This document shows, piece by piece, positions 17,443 through 26,254 of a stretch of DNA of 64,000 nt. Within the stretch, counting starts at the first letter, position 1; each line of letters opens with the position of its first letter. Source of the stretch: Bacteroidota bacterium (GTDB lineage: Bacteria; Bacteroidota; Bacteroidia; Bacteroidales; VadinHA17); assembly GCA_029552825.1 (NCBI GenBank), contig JAKPDL010000116.1:1-64000 (forward strand), written 5' to 3'. Position numbers and translations under genes: made by a program. The notes under the pieces were generated by a model, which searched no databases, was not told the DNA's origin, and saw nothing but the letters and a program-made list of their open reading frames with translations.

Positions 17443-17758
17443 ATAATTTTAATTGCTTCATTTTGAAATAAGAAAACTCTTTTGTAAAATTGCAGCTTCA
17501 TTTAAAAAAATTCATATTGTTATAATGGGGAAATATTTACATACAACATTTTCTCATATGTCTGAAAGAATAATCAGATTTCCCCGGAATGTCTGGTTCA
17601 TATCATTTGCCTTTTCAAGTCGCCAGATAAGGCGCCGTTAATTTACTTTATGAAACTGTTTATCAGTTATATACTTCTGAATTCCAGTTGTTTATAATTA
17701 ATTAAAACACAATCAGTTAAAAAAATTTTAAACATTAAATATTTAATTATCAATAAAA
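17443..17758. other. 316-bp intergenic region, no supported gene
   Basis: A 62-codon frame (17453-17641) has no signal, motif or start context and I reject it. The last 120 bp before rocD are very AT-rich and could hold its promoter, but no clear -33/-7 pair is visible. Confidence 0.4.
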
Positions 17759-18970
17759 ATGAATACTCAAGACTACATTAAGAGAGAAGAAAAGTACGGA
17801 GCTCATAATTATCATCCTCTTCCGGTAGTACTCGACAGAGGTGAAGGTCCATTTGTATGGGACGTTGAAGGAAAACGTTATTATGATTTTCTTTCGGCAT
17901 ATTCTGCTGTAAATCAGGGGCACTGCCATCCTAAGATAATTGATACTCTTGTTAATCAGGCAAAGAAGCTTACCCTGACTTCGAGGGCTTTTTATAACTC
18001 AGTGCTGGGAGAGTATGAAGAATACATAACAAAGTTCTTCGGTTACGACAAGGTTCTACCGATGAACACAGGTGCCGAAGGTGATGAAACAGCTCTGAAA
18101 CTTTGCAGGAAATGGGCATATCTGAAGAAAGGAATCAAGGAATACAATGCTAAAATTATTTGCTGCGCCGGCAATTTCCATGGAAGAACCATAACAATCA
18201 TATCCATGTCGACCGACCCGGATGCAAGGAATCATTATGGTCCGTATACTCCGGGTTTTGTTACAATTCCTTACAATGATCTGGGTGCACTTGAAAAAGC
18301 ACTTGAAGATCCCGATGTTGCTGGTTTCCTTGTTGAGCCCATTCAGGGTGAAGCTGGAGTTGTTGTGCCTGATGAAGGATATCTCAGGAAGGCTTTCGAA
18401 ATGTGCAAGGCAAAGAATGTCCTTTTCATAGCCGATGAAGTACAGACAGGTCTCGGTAGAACAGGAAAAATGCTGGCATGCGACCACGAGAATGTTCGTC
18501 CCGATATTCTTATTTTGGGGAAAGCACTTGGTGGGGGTGTCTATCCGGTTTCGGCAGTTCTTGCCGACGACGACATTATGCTCACAATTAAGCCAGGAGA
18601 GCATGGTTCAACGTTCGGAGGAAATCCACTTGCTGCAAAAGTGGCAATTACTTCCCTCGAAATCATTAAAAATGAGAAACTTCCTGAAAATGCCGAGCGT
18701 CTTGGTAAAATCTTCCGGAAAGAATTTTCGGAGATAAAATCCGACATGATTGAGTTTGTAAGAGGGAAAGGCCTTCTCAACGCTGTCGGCATAAGGCCAA
18801 AGGGTGGTAAAACGGCATGGGATGTGTGTCTGGCGATGAAAGATAATGGCGTTATCGCAAAACCGACTCACGAACATATTATCCGTTTTGCACCTCCCCT
18901 TGTAATAACCGAAGAACAACTCAGAGAAGCCATGGAAAGAATCAAGGAAACATTCAGGCTTTTTGAATAA
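17759..18970 (+). CDS. rocD: Ornithine--oxo-acid aminotransferase
   Basis: This class III PLP aminotransferase moves the delta-amino group of ornithine to 2-oxoglutarate, giving glutamate-5-semialdehyde. Features are [94 protein letters not shown] and the PLP Lys255 in [16 protein letters not shown]. The segment [12 protein letters not shown] is typical of ornithine aminotransferases rather than acetylornithine enzymes. It is a single gene with a strong terminator. It can work in arginine/ornithine breakdown or proline synthesis. Confidence 0.92.
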   Translation: MNTQDYIKREEKYGAHNYHPLPVVLDRGEGPFVWDVEGKRYYDFLSAYSAVNQGHCHPKIIDTLVNQAKKLTLTSRAFYNSVLGEYEEYITKFFGYDKVLPMNTGAEGDETALKLCRKWAYLKKGIKEYNAKIICCAGNFHGRTITIISMSTDPDARNHYGPYTPGFVTIPYNDLGALEKALEDPDVAGFLVEPIQGEAGVVVPDEGYLRKAFEMCKAKNVLFIADEVQTGLGRTGKMLACDHENVRPDILILGKALGGGVYPVSAVLADDDIMLTIKPGEHGSTFGGNPLAAKVAITSLEIIKNEKLPENAERLGKIFRKEFSEIKSDMIEFVRGKGLLNAVGIRPKGGKTAWDVCLAMKDNGVIAKPTHEHIIRFAPPLVITEEQLREAMERIKETFRLFE

Positions 18971-19000
18971 TAAGCATGAGGATTTAAATATTGAACTTTA

Positions 19001-19038
19001 AATAAGGAGTACCGGGCGACCGAACTCCTTATTTTTTT
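19001..19038 (+). terminator. Intrinsic terminator of rocD
   Basis: AATAAGGAGT (19001-19010) is perfectly complementary to ACTCCTTATT (19024-19033), with a 13-nt loop, and runs into seven Ts (19032-19038). It is 30 nt after the rocD stop and is one of the two clearest terminators in the window. Confidence 0.88.
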
Positions 19039-19043
19039 CAAAA

Positions 19044-19258
19044 CCCCCTTCCCTGCCTTACACCAGGGGGAAGGTGAAATGGTTTCTGTTCTTTCCAAGA
19101 CCCCCTTCCCTGCCTTCCCCCAAGGGGGAAGGTGAAGTGGTTTCTGTTCTTTCCAGGACCCCCTTCCCTGCCTTCCCCCAGGGGGGAAGGTGAAGTTGAT
19201 TTTTGTTCTTTCCAGGACCCCCTTCCCTGCCTTCCCCCAGGGGGGAAGGTGAAATGGT
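19044..19258. repeat. Four-copy ~58-bp tandem repeat with internal hairpin
   Basis: Units start at about 19044, 19101, 19159 and 19218 (periods 57, 58 and 59). Each begins CCCCCTTCCCTGCCTT, has the inverted pair CCTTCCCCC/GGGGGAAGG, and ends with a GTGAAGTGGTTTCTGTTCTTTCCA-like tail split here as GTGAAGTGGTTTC plus TGTTCTTTCC. Copies differ by a few bases. There is no coding signal. The unit resembles the C-run/G-run repeats at 1511-1611. Confidence 0.85.
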
Positions 19259-19363
19259 TTTAGAGTTTAAAATAATTACCAGTATTAACCATATTAAAAG
19301 AGTGGCAAATAGAAAAAGATATTAATTTTAACTCAATCAAATGAAGATATATTTTTTAAAGAG

Positions 19364-21145
19364 ATGAAATTAAAAACCATTATAAGTGTTGTCAGTCTGG
19401 CATTATTAATTGCCTTTTGCACCCGGCAGCGGGTGAATTATGAAATTACCCGTGAAGAGCTTCAGGAACATATTAATTATCTCGCCTCAGAGCTGCTCAA
19501 AGGAAGACTTACCGGCTCTGCAGGCGATAGTCTGGCGGCTTATTATATCAGAGACCGGTTAAAAAATTATGGTCTGAAACCTCTTTTTGATGAGGGATTT
19601 CAAAGATTTGAAATCATTGTCTCAGTCGAACCCGGAAAAAATAACTTTCTAAAAATCAGAGACAAAGAATTTACCTCCGGTGAAGATTTCTTGCCTGCAT
19701 CATTCAGTGATAATGGTTCGCTGAAAGCTGAAGTAGTTTTTGCGGGATATGGATTCAATATTAACACTGGTTCCATCAAAAGAAACGATTACTCAGGCAT
19801 TGATGTTAAAGGCAAATGGGTGATGGTATTAAGAGATATCCCTGATGCCGGAAATCCTTCAGATGAAATGGTAGCATTGAGCAGCGACAGAAGTAAAGTA
19901 TTAATGGCTAAAGACCTTGGAGCTGCAGGTGTGATACTGGTTTCGGGAGAAGCTTTTGATAAGGATGATGTCCTTGAACCCCTTACAGTAACAGACTCAC
20001 CGGCAGGAATACCGGTAATAAGAGTCAAAAGGAATATTGCAGATATAATTCTTGAAAATTCAGGGCATAACATATCATCACTCGAGAAAAAGCTCAGCGA
20101 ATCGGGCAAGATAGTAAGTTTTGCGACGGGTACAGAAATTAGTGCAGGAACTGAAATAATAAAACACAAAGGAATCACCCGGAATGTTGTGATGGTTCTG
20201 CCAGGTGAGGATCCTGCCTTAAAAGAAGAATATATAATTGTAGGTGCTCATTTTGACCATCTTGGTTCAGGGGGTAAAAATTCCTCAAGTCGCATGCCCG
20301 ACACTGTAGCTGTTCATTACGGAGCCGACGACAATGCCTCGGGCGTTGCGATGCTTATTGAACTGGCAGGCAAGTTAGCAGGTACTAAAGGAAGCCACAA
20401 AAGAAGTATCGTATTTGTTGCATTCACAGGAGAGGAGAAAGGGCTGCTGGGTTCAAAGTATTTTACCGAGAATCCGCCAGTTGAACTTGCAAAGATCAAT
20501 GCAATGATTAATCTTGACATGGTAGGAAGGCTTAAGGAAACCCGTAGCATGCAGGTGGGAGGTACAGGAACCGCTCAGAATCTGGAAGAAAAGATCAGCT
20601 ATCTTGTTGATACAAACTTCATTAAACCTGTTTATACGCCTGAAGGTTCAGGACCTTCTGACCACTCTTCATTTTATGCAAAAAATATTCCTGTTCTATT
20701 CTTTACAACAGGTGCCCATATTGATTATCATACACCTGGCGACACCCCGGATAAAATTAACTACGAAGGCATGATAAGCGTGTCGGATTATATTTTCAGA
20801 ATAGACTCACTGCTGGCATGCGATACCCCCAGGCTTGCTTTCCGTGAGGCTGGTCCGGCAAATAATATTTCCCGGATGCCGGGACGAAGAGGTGTAACGC
20901 TTGGAATAATGCCTGATATAACAGGGAGTGTGAAAAACGGACTCAGAGCCGACCTCGTTACACCTGGTAAACCTGCCGATCTTGGGGGTATGAAAAAAGG
21001 AGACATAATTACCGCCATCAACGGTAAACCTGTCAGTAACATTGAAGATTACATGTTCCGCCTGAGTCAGCTGAAACGTGGCGATGCAATAACTGTTGAA
21101 GTACTAAGAGACGGTAAAAAAATTGAACTTTTGATACAGCTGTAA
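19364..21145 (+). CDS. M28 family metallopeptidase lipoprotein with PA and PDZ domains
   Basis: The 593-aa protein has a lipoprotein signal (MKLKTIISVVSLALLIAFC). A PA domain (about residues 110-235) sits before the M28 zinc aminopeptidase domain. Zinc ligands and catalytic residues are in GAHFDHLG (near 295), GADDNASGVAML, FTGEEKGLLGSKYF, NLDMVGRL and IDYHTPGDTPDKINY. A C-terminal PDZ domain (about 505-590) contains DLGGMKKGDIITAINGKPVS. The family removes N-terminal amino acids from peptides. The anchor points to the periplasm or outer membrane, fitting peptide scavenging. The next gene starts 4 nt later. Confidence 0.92.
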   Translation: MKLKTIISVVSLALLIAFCTRQRVNYEITREELQEHINYLASELLKGRLTGSAGDSLAAYYIRDRLKNYGLKPLFDEGFQRFEIIVSVEPGKNNFLKIRDKEFTSGEDFLPASFSDNGSLKAEVVFAGYGFNINTGSIKRNDYSGIDVKGKWVMVLRDIPDAGNPSDEMVALSSDRSKVLMAKDLGAAGVILVSGEAFDKDDVLEPLTVTDSPAGIPVIRVKRNIADIILENSGHNISSLEKKLSESGKIVSFATGTEISAGTEIIKHKGITRNVVMVLPGEDPALKEEYIIVGAHFDHLGSGGKNSSSRMPDTVAVHYGADDNASGVAMLIELAGKLAGTKGSHKRSIVFVAFTGEEKGLLGSKYFTENPPVELAKINAMINLDMVGRLKETRSMQVGGTGTAQNLEEKISYLVDTNFIKPVYTPEGSGPSDHSSFYAKNIPVLFFTTGAHIDYHTPGDTPDKINYEGMISVSDYIFRIDSLLACDTPRLAFREAGPANNISRMPGRRGVTLGIMPDITGSVKNGLRADLVTPGKPADLGGMKKGDIITAINGKPVSNIEDYMFRLSQLKRGDAITVEVLRDGKKIELLIQL

Positions 21146-21149
21146 TACA

Positions 21150-22040
21150 ATGAAAAAACGCATTAAAAATATTCTGGTCTGGCTGATAGCAATAATAATT
21201 ACACTTTCGGCAGCAATTTATCAACGTCTTACTGGTCCCACCTACCCTGCCAGAGCTGAGATAACAGCAAATGGCAAACTTTATAAATTAAAACTGGTCA
21301 GAAGTCTGGGACTTGATGAAAAACCCGTAGTCAGGCTGGCAATATACGACTCAACTGTATCGGCAAAACTCTTTTATAAAAGATTCAGAACCACGGAGCC
21401 TTACACTGAAACAAACTTCAGGTATATGGTAATACCAGTTCATTCATTTGTAATGAACAAAATCTTCGGTATCAGCGAGATCAAAGGCTTTTTTGCTTCC
21501 CTGCCCCAGCAACCTCCAGCTGGAAAGCTGCAATATTACATTGAAATAACAGACAGCAACGGAAAGCTTACACTATATAAAGCCAACCCTGTGGTGGTGA
21601 GGTTCAAAGGTTCCGTTCCCGGGTGGATCCTGATACCTCATATAATGCTGATGTTTATAGCGATGCTTTTCTCCACAGCAGCAGGAATTATGAGTGTGGT
21701 TAAACACCCATCATATAAAAAATATTCGGTATGGACACTTGTCTTGCTAACTGCTGGCGGAATGATACTTGGACCTGTTGTTCAGCATTACGCTTTCGGT
21801 GAATATTGGACGGGTATTCCATTTGGATGGGATCTTACTGACAATAAGACTCTGATTGCTTTTATTTTCTGGATTATTGCAGTTATTGCAAACAAAAAAA
21901 AGGAGCGTCCTGTTTATTCAGCCCTCGCCTCGTTTATTCTGCTTCTTATATACTCAATTCCCCACAGCATGCTTGGTTCGGAACTGGATTATGAAAGTGG
22001 CAAAATTATTCAGGGCAGTATCATAAATTTTTTATATTAA
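21150..22040 (+). CDS. Polytopic membrane protein of unknown function
   Basis: I do not recognise a characterised family. The protein (296 aa) has one N-terminal membrane segment (about residues 6-25), an exported domain of about 130 residues that looks beta-rich, and four further hydrophobic segments (about 160-182, 193-212, 232-248, 256-272). A conserved-looking segment GPVVQHYAFGEYWTGIPFGW is followed by DLTDNKTLIAFIFW. It lies 4 nt after the M28 peptidase gene and is probably cotranscribed with it, so a role in the same envelope process is possible. Confidence 0.75.
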   Translation: MKKRIKNILVWLIAIIITLSAAIYQRLTGPTYPARAEITANGKLYKLKLVRSLGLDEKPVVRLAIYDSTVSAKLFYKRFRTTEPYTETNFRYMVIPVHSFVMNKIFGISEIKGFFASLPQQPPAGKLQYYIEITDSNGKLTLYKANPVVVRFKGSVPGWILIPHIMLMFIAMLFSTAAGIMSVVKHPSYKKYSVWTLVLLTAGGMILGPVVQHYAFGEYWTGIPFGWDLTDNKTLIAFIFWIIAVIANKKKERPVYSALASFILLLIYSIPHSMLGSELDYESGKIIQGSIINFLY

Positions 22041-22147
22041 TTTAATGATATGCTTATGCATCACACATATTTTTTGTCCGTCTTTATGTCAGAAAAAGAC
22101 AGGAAGTGGATGCAGCCTTACATATCAGCCCCAGATTCAACAATAAA

Positions 22148-22714
22148 ATGGAGAATAATGTAAACGCAACATACAGGAACATCCACCAGGATCTTATCGA
22201 AGGGTGTAAAAACGGGGATCAAAAGGCTCAGTTTCAGATCTACAAGCTTTACTACAAAGCGATGTACAACACGAGCCTGAGGATCGTTAACGACACAATG
22301 GAAGCTGAGGATATAATGCAGGAATCTTTCCTGTCGGCATTTGAAAAGATTGACACATACTCAGGAACAGTAAGTTTCGGGGCATGGCTGAAGAGAATAG
22401 TAATTAACAGGTCGCTTGACGCCCTGAACAGAAGGAAGATGATCTTTGAAGATATTGAGGCATACCAGGGAATAAGAGACACCAGCAGCGCAGAAACGAT
22501 GTATGTGGATGATATAGATTCGAAGGTGGAAGAGGTTAAGAAAGCGATAGAAAGACTGCCTGATGGTTACAGAATCATTCTTTCGCTTTATCTGATTGAA
22601 GGGTACGACCATGATGAAATAGCTGAAATACTTTCGATTTCAAGCAGTACATCAAGGTCGCAGCTTTCAAGAGCAAAACAGAAACTCCTGAGCGAGTTAA
22701 AGAAAAACCAGTAA
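22148..22714 (+). CDS. ECF-type RNA polymerase sigma factor
   Basis: The start ATG 22148 (188 aa) is preferred over GTG 22106 because it starts just before the conserved region. Region 2 is seen in LRIVNDTMEAEDIMQESFLS and FGAWLKRIVINRSLDALNRR. Region 4 is seen in AIERLPDGYRIILSLYLIEG followed by YDHDEIAEILSISSSTSRSQ. It directs polymerase to stress or envelope promoters. The next gene encodes a single-pass membrane protein 6 nt later, likely its anti-sigma factor, and then a DUF4097 protein. An inverted pair TGTC...GACA at 22088-22102 lies upstream, but no ECF promoter can be named. Confidence 0.93.
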   Translation: MENNVNATYRNIHQDLIEGCKNGDQKAQFQIYKLYYKAMYNTSLRIVNDTMEAEDIMQESFLSAFEKIDTYSGTVSFGAWLKRIVINRSLDALNRRKMIFEDIEAYQGIRDTSSAETMYVDDIDSKVEEVKKAIERLPDGYRIILSLYLIEGYDHDEIAEILSISSSTSRSQLSRAKQKLLSELKKNQ

Positions 22715-22720
22715 AAAATT

Positions 22721-23290
22721 ATGAAAATGAAAAATATAGAAGACATAATCAGAGAAAACAGAAATCTGTTTGACGACAGAGAACCTGCTGAAGGACACTT
22801 TGAAAGATTTGAATGGAAGCTCGAAAGACGACTCCATTCCCAGGCACGAAGAAGGAGCATTGTTCCGTATCTGCTTAAAGCTGCTGTGGTTACTGTACTT
22901 ATCACACTGTCGTCACTGTGGGTTTGGGATAACTTTATCCGTACCGGTAAAGACAGGATGGCTCTTGGCGATGTTTCGCCCGAGTACAGGGAGGTCGAAA
23001 ACTACTACGTTCGTCAGGTTAAATCAATGGAAGATGAACTCGACACATATTACCTCAGCGACAATCCAGAGCAAAAGAAGATGCTTGAACAGGAAATAAA
23101 AAGCATGGATTCGGTTTATGTCCAGCTCCAGAAAGATCTTAAAGCTAATCCTAACGATGAGAGAATTATAAATGCCATGATTGAACATTACCAGGCAAAG
23201 GTGGAAGTGTTATCTTATATTATCAACCAGCTTAAATCAATTAGAAATCAAAACCAAAAACCACAAAAAAATGAAAGCACCAATATTTAA
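22721..23290 (+). CDS. Putative membrane anti-sigma factor
   Basis: The protein (189 aa) has a 45-residue charged cytoplasmic part, one membrane segment (about residues 46-66, YLLKAAVVTVLITLSSLWVW) and an exported part predicted to be helical/coiled coil (PEYREVENYYVRQVKSMEDE onward). Position and topology fit an anti-sigma factor for the sigma gene 6 nt upstream, but there is no zinc HxxxCxxC motif, so it is not a classical ZAS protein. An alternative ATG is at 22727. Its 3' end overlaps the next gene by 20 nt, suggesting coupled translation. Confidence 0.75.
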   Translation: MKMKNIEDIIRENRNLFDDREPAEGHFERFEWKLERRLHSQARRRSIVPYLLKAAVVTVLITLSSLWVWDNFIRTGKDRMALGDVSPEYREVENYYVRQVKSMEDELDTYYLSDNPEQKKMLEQEIKSMDSVYVQLQKDLKANPNDERIINAMIEHYQAKVEVLSYIINQLKSIRNQNQKPQKNESTNI

Positions 23291-24350
23291 AAGATGGTTG
23301 CTGGTTATTACAGCAATAAGCCTTTGTGCACTACCTGCCATTTCGCAGGAAGTTACAAAGGAATTCAAAAAGGAATACACAGCAAACAAAAATACAACTG
23401 TTGAAATCAGCAACAGATACGGTAATGTTGTTGTTACAAGCTGGGATAGTGATAAAGTGGATATTTATGTTAAAATAACCATAGAGATGCCCGACAAAAG
23501 CAGGGCAGAAAAACTCATTAATCTTATTAATGTAGAGTTCTCTGAAAGTGATAACCGAATATCTGCCAGAACAGTTATTGACGACAAATTCAGTTTCTCG
23601 GGATGGGGTACCCCTTCAAGAAAATTCAGCATAAACTACACGGTAAAAATGCCCTATTATTGCGGACTTGACCTTGCCAACAGGTATGGCAATACTGATA
23701 TTGACGAAATAAGAGGTCTCGTAAATCTGGATATCAAATACGGGAACCTTACCGTTACAAAACTCACAAGAGAGGATGAAAAGCCGATAAACAAAATATC
23801 AATTTCTTATGGTAAAGGTATGATAAAGGAAGCCGGATGGCTCGATCTATACCTCAGATATACTACAGCATTCGAAATGCCTCTGGCAAAGGCAATAGTT
23901 ATCGATAGCAAATATTCAAAATTAAACATTGGTGAAATTAGTTCACTGGTAGCCGTTTCGGGATATGACAATTACAGAATTGATAAAATAAACAACATGG
24001 TGATTGAGTCGAGCTATTCAACAATAAACGTAGAGAGACTTGCCAAAAAACTCAATCTCGAAGCAAGCTACGGCTCAGTAAATGTAAATTATGTGCCAGA
24101 AGGTTTTGAATCAATAAATATTGATACCAGATATACCGGGGTGAGAATAGGCATCGACGAGTCAGTAAGCTACAAGCTTGAAGGAAAAGCCTCTTACGGT
24201 TCAATCAAAGTTGATGAAGATAAATTCAATGTCAAAAAAAGAATTATCGGAAATACTTCTTCAGAACTCGAAGGAATTGTTGGTAAAAATCCATCGCCAC
24301 AGGCAGAAGTTAAAGTAAATTCTTCATATGGGACAGTAAGACTCTTCTAG
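23271..24350 (+). CDS. DUF4097 (toastrack) exported repeat protein
   Basis: The start ATG 23271 gives 359 aa with a Sec signal ending ALPAISQ. The mature protein has a beta-helical repeat pattern built on Tyr-Gly/Ser turns: SNRYGNVVVTSW, ANRYGNTDIDEI, DIKYGNLTV, SYGKGMI, SKYSKLNIGEI, SSYSTINVERL, ASYGSVNV, ASYGSIKV and SYGTVRLF. This fits the DUF4097/adhesin-like family often encoded after ECF sigma genes in Bacteroidota. It may sense or report envelope state; the true role is unknown. It is the third gene of the sigma operon. Confidence 0.83.
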   Translation: MKAPIFKRWLLVITAISLCALPAISQEVTKEFKKEYTANKNTTVEISNRYGNVVVTSWDSDKVDIYVKITIEMPDKSRAEKLINLINVEFSESDNRISARTVIDDKFSFSGWGTPSRKFSINYTVKMPYYCGLDLANRYGNTDIDEIRGLVNLDIKYGNLTVTKLTREDEKPINKISISYGKGMIKEAGWLDLYLRYTTAFEMPLAKAIVIDSKYSKLNIGEISSLVAVSGYDNYRIDKINNMVIESSYSTINVERLAKKLNLEASYGSVNVNYVPEGFESINIDTRYTGVRIGIDESVSYKLEGKASYGSIKVDEDKFNVKKRIIGNTSSELEGIVGKNPSPQAEVKVNSSYGTVRLF

Positions 24351-24463
24351 TTATGAATTAATAGAAGAAATCAAAAAACGAGATAGTGTTTTTCCATTAT
24401 ATCTTTTAACATCAGAAGAATCTGATTCCTCCCTTCATTTATTTAAAATTTGAACGATTTTGA

Positions 24464-24471
24464 TACTTTTG
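24464..24471 (+). promoter_or_regulatory. Candidate -7 box of the cupin-symporter operon
   Basis: TACTTTTG is a perfect TAnnTTTG box, 23 nt before ATG 24495. No good -33 TTTG is at the usual distance. It lies inside the upstream extension of the frame to TTG 24450, so it supports the shorter start. Confidence 0.4.
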
Positions 24472-24494
24472 ATACAGTTAAAATAATAACTGAT

Positions 24495-24761
24495 ATGATT
24501 CACGTTGAAAAACCTTCTGAAGAAAAACTGAAGCAACTGGGAGTGCATTCCTGGCCGGTATGGACAAAGGAAGAATCGGAATTCCCATGGGAATATGATG
24601 AAAAGGAGACCTGTTATATTCTTGAAGGCGATGTTACCGTTACACCTGAAAATGGAGAACCTGTTAGATTCGGGAAAGGAGACCTTGTAGTTTTTCCCGA
24701 GGGTTTGAAATGCAGGTGGAAAATACACAAAGCCGTAAAGAAGCATTACAGGTTCGGATAG
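24495..24761 (+). CDS. Small cupin domain protein
   Basis: The start ATG 24495 gives 88 aa. It is a single cupin fold: KLGVHSWPVWTKEESEFPWE, then ETCYILEGDVTVTPENGEPV, RFGKGDLVVFPEGLKCRWKI. The DUF861/ureidoglycine-aminohydrolase-type cupin shows this EGDVTVTP...GDLVVFPEGL pattern. The typical His-rich metal site is reduced, so catalysis is uncertain and it may bind a small molecule. It stops 4 nt before an SSS symporter gene, suggesting they form one operon. Confidence 0.82.
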   Translation: MIHVEKPSEEKLKQLGVHSWPVWTKEESEFPWEYDEKETCYILEGDVTVTPENGEPVRFGKGDLVVFPEGLKCRWKIHKAVKKHYRFG

Positions 24762-24765
24762 CAGA

Positions 24766-26244
24766 ATGAGAATTGCGGATATTGCAATATTTTTCATCTA
24801 TCTTGCGGGAATAATTGTTTTTGGCAGTTCTTTTTACCGTAAGAACAGGAATGCTACTGCGTTCACACTTGGAAACAGGAACATGCCCACATGGATTGTG
24901 GGCATGTCTATTTTTGCCACGTTTGTAAGCAGTATAAGCTATCTCGCATTACCAGGACAGGCGTATCAGACCAATTGGAATCCATTTGTATTCAGTCTTT
25001 CACTGCCCTTTGCAGCATATATGGCAGTGAAGTTCTTCGTTCCGTTATACCGGTCGGTAAACAGCCCATCGGCTTATACATACCTCGAGATGCGTTTTGG
25101 AAAATGGGCACGCATATATGCTTCAGTGATGTATCTTCTGACTCAACTAATGCGTACGGGTACAATTCTTTACCTGCTGGCCATGATGCTCAACACTGCC
25201 ATTGGATGGGATACTGCGACCATTATCATAATAACCGGAATAAGCATAATGATCTACTCAGTATTGGGAGGCATACAGGCAGTGCTATGGACAGATGCAA
25301 TACAGGGCATCATACTTATTGCAGGCGCAATTGTGTGTTCGGTACTATTACTGTTTTCAATGCCTGAAGGTCCGGGTCAGTTGTTTCACATCGCATCCCT
25401 GCACGATAAATTCAGTCTGGGTAGTTTTAAACCCGATTTTACCACTTCAACCTTCTGGGTTGTATTTATTTATGGTATTTTCATCAACCTTCAGAATTAC
25501 GGAATAGATCAGAATTATATCCAGAGATATCTTACAGCAAGGACCGATAATGAAGCAAGAAAATCAGCCCTGTTCGGTTCACTGATTTATATACCTGTTT
25601 CACTGTTGTTCGTCTTTATCGGTACTGCCCTTTTCAGCTTTTATACAGCAAAGCCTGAGCTACTTGAGCCGGGTATTGCAGGCGACAGGGTATTCCCCTA
25701 TTTTATCTTTCACCAGCTCCCGGCAGGTGCAACTGGATTGCTTATTTCATCGATTTTTGCAGCTGGCATGAGTACCATATCAACAAGCATCAATAGCTCC
25801 GCAACAGTAATAGTAACTGATTACTTCAGACTCTCTCCCGATGTAAAAGAACACGAAAAGAAATCAATGAAGATTCTTTACATTTCTTCTGCGCTTTTCA
25901 GTTTGTCTGGCATTCTCGTAGGAATAGCTATGATAAATGTTCAGAGCGCCCTCGATGCATGGTGGAAACTTGCTTCAGTCTTCAGCGGCGGCATGCTTGG
26001 TCTGTTCCTGCTGGGGTTTTTCACAAAAAAAGTAAACAATGCAGCCGCAGTGGCAGGTGTCATTACCGGAATTATTGTAATAGCATGGATAAGCCTGTCG
26101 CCTGTGCTTTTTAAAGGCTCTCTGCAAAAATTTGCATGCCCATTACACGGTTATCTCTCAATCGTTCTGGGGACAACTGCCATATTCATAACGGGTTTCA
26201 CCATCGGAATAATAATTGACAGAACAAGAAAGAACAGAAAATAG
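24766..26244 (+). CDS. Sodium:solute symporter (SSS family)
   Basis: The protein (492 aa) is almost entirely hydrophobic, with about 13 membrane segments. SSS hallmarks are FGSSFYRKNRNATAFTLGNR, IFATFVSSISYLALPGQAYQ, YLEMRFGKWARIYAS, GIQAVLWTDAIQGIILIAG, NLQNYGIDQNYIQRYLTAR and ISSIFAAGMSTISTSINSSA. The family brings in sugars, amino acids, sialic acid and similar solutes using the sodium gradient; the ligand is not evident from sequence. The upstream cupin may act on the same solute. It converges on mutS2 with a 10-nt gap. Confidence 0.92.
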   Translation: MRIADIAIFFIYLAGIIVFGSSFYRKNRNATAFTLGNRNMPTWIVGMSIFATFVSSISYLALPGQAYQTNWNPFVFSLSLPFAAYMAVKFFVPLYRSVNSPSAYTYLEMRFGKWARIYASVMYLLTQLMRTGTILYLLAMMLNTAIGWDTATIIIITGISIMIYSVLGGIQAVLWTDAIQGIILIAGAIVCSVLLLFSMPEGPGQLFHIASLHDKFSLGSFKPDFTTSTFWVVFIYGIFINLQNYGIDQNYIQRYLTARTDNEARKSALFGSLIYIPVSLLFVFIGTALFSFYTAKPELLEPGIAGDRVFPYFIFHQLPAGATGLLISSIFAAGMSTISTSINSSATVIVTDYFRLSPDVKEHEKKSMKILYISSALFSLSGILVGIAMINVQSALDAWWKLASVFSGGMLGLFLLGFFTKKVNNAAAVAGVITGIIVIAWISLSPVLFKGSLQKFACPLHGYLSIVLGTTAIFITGFTIGIIIDRTRKNRK

Positions 26245-26254
26245 TTAATTGTTA

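Larger units (their letters stand above)
18971..19363. other. 393-bp gap with terminator and tandem repeats
   Basis: The gap holds the rocD terminator (19001-19038), four 57-59 bp tandem repeats (19044-19258), and about 100 bp of AT-rich sequence before the M28 peptidase gene, where I see no convincing promoter. Confidence 0.6.

Noticed and set aside
17453-17641. 62-codon frame between the GH106 and rocD genes
   Set aside because: No family features, no start context; it lies in AT-rich intergenic sequence.
19044-19258. Tandem array as a possible CRISPR
   Set aside because: The period is constant with no unique spacers, and the units contain hairpins of a repeat family; no cas genes are nearby.
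22106-22147. GTG start of the sigma factor gene
   Set aside because: The extra 14 residues match nothing in the family; ATG 22148 begins directly before the conserved region.
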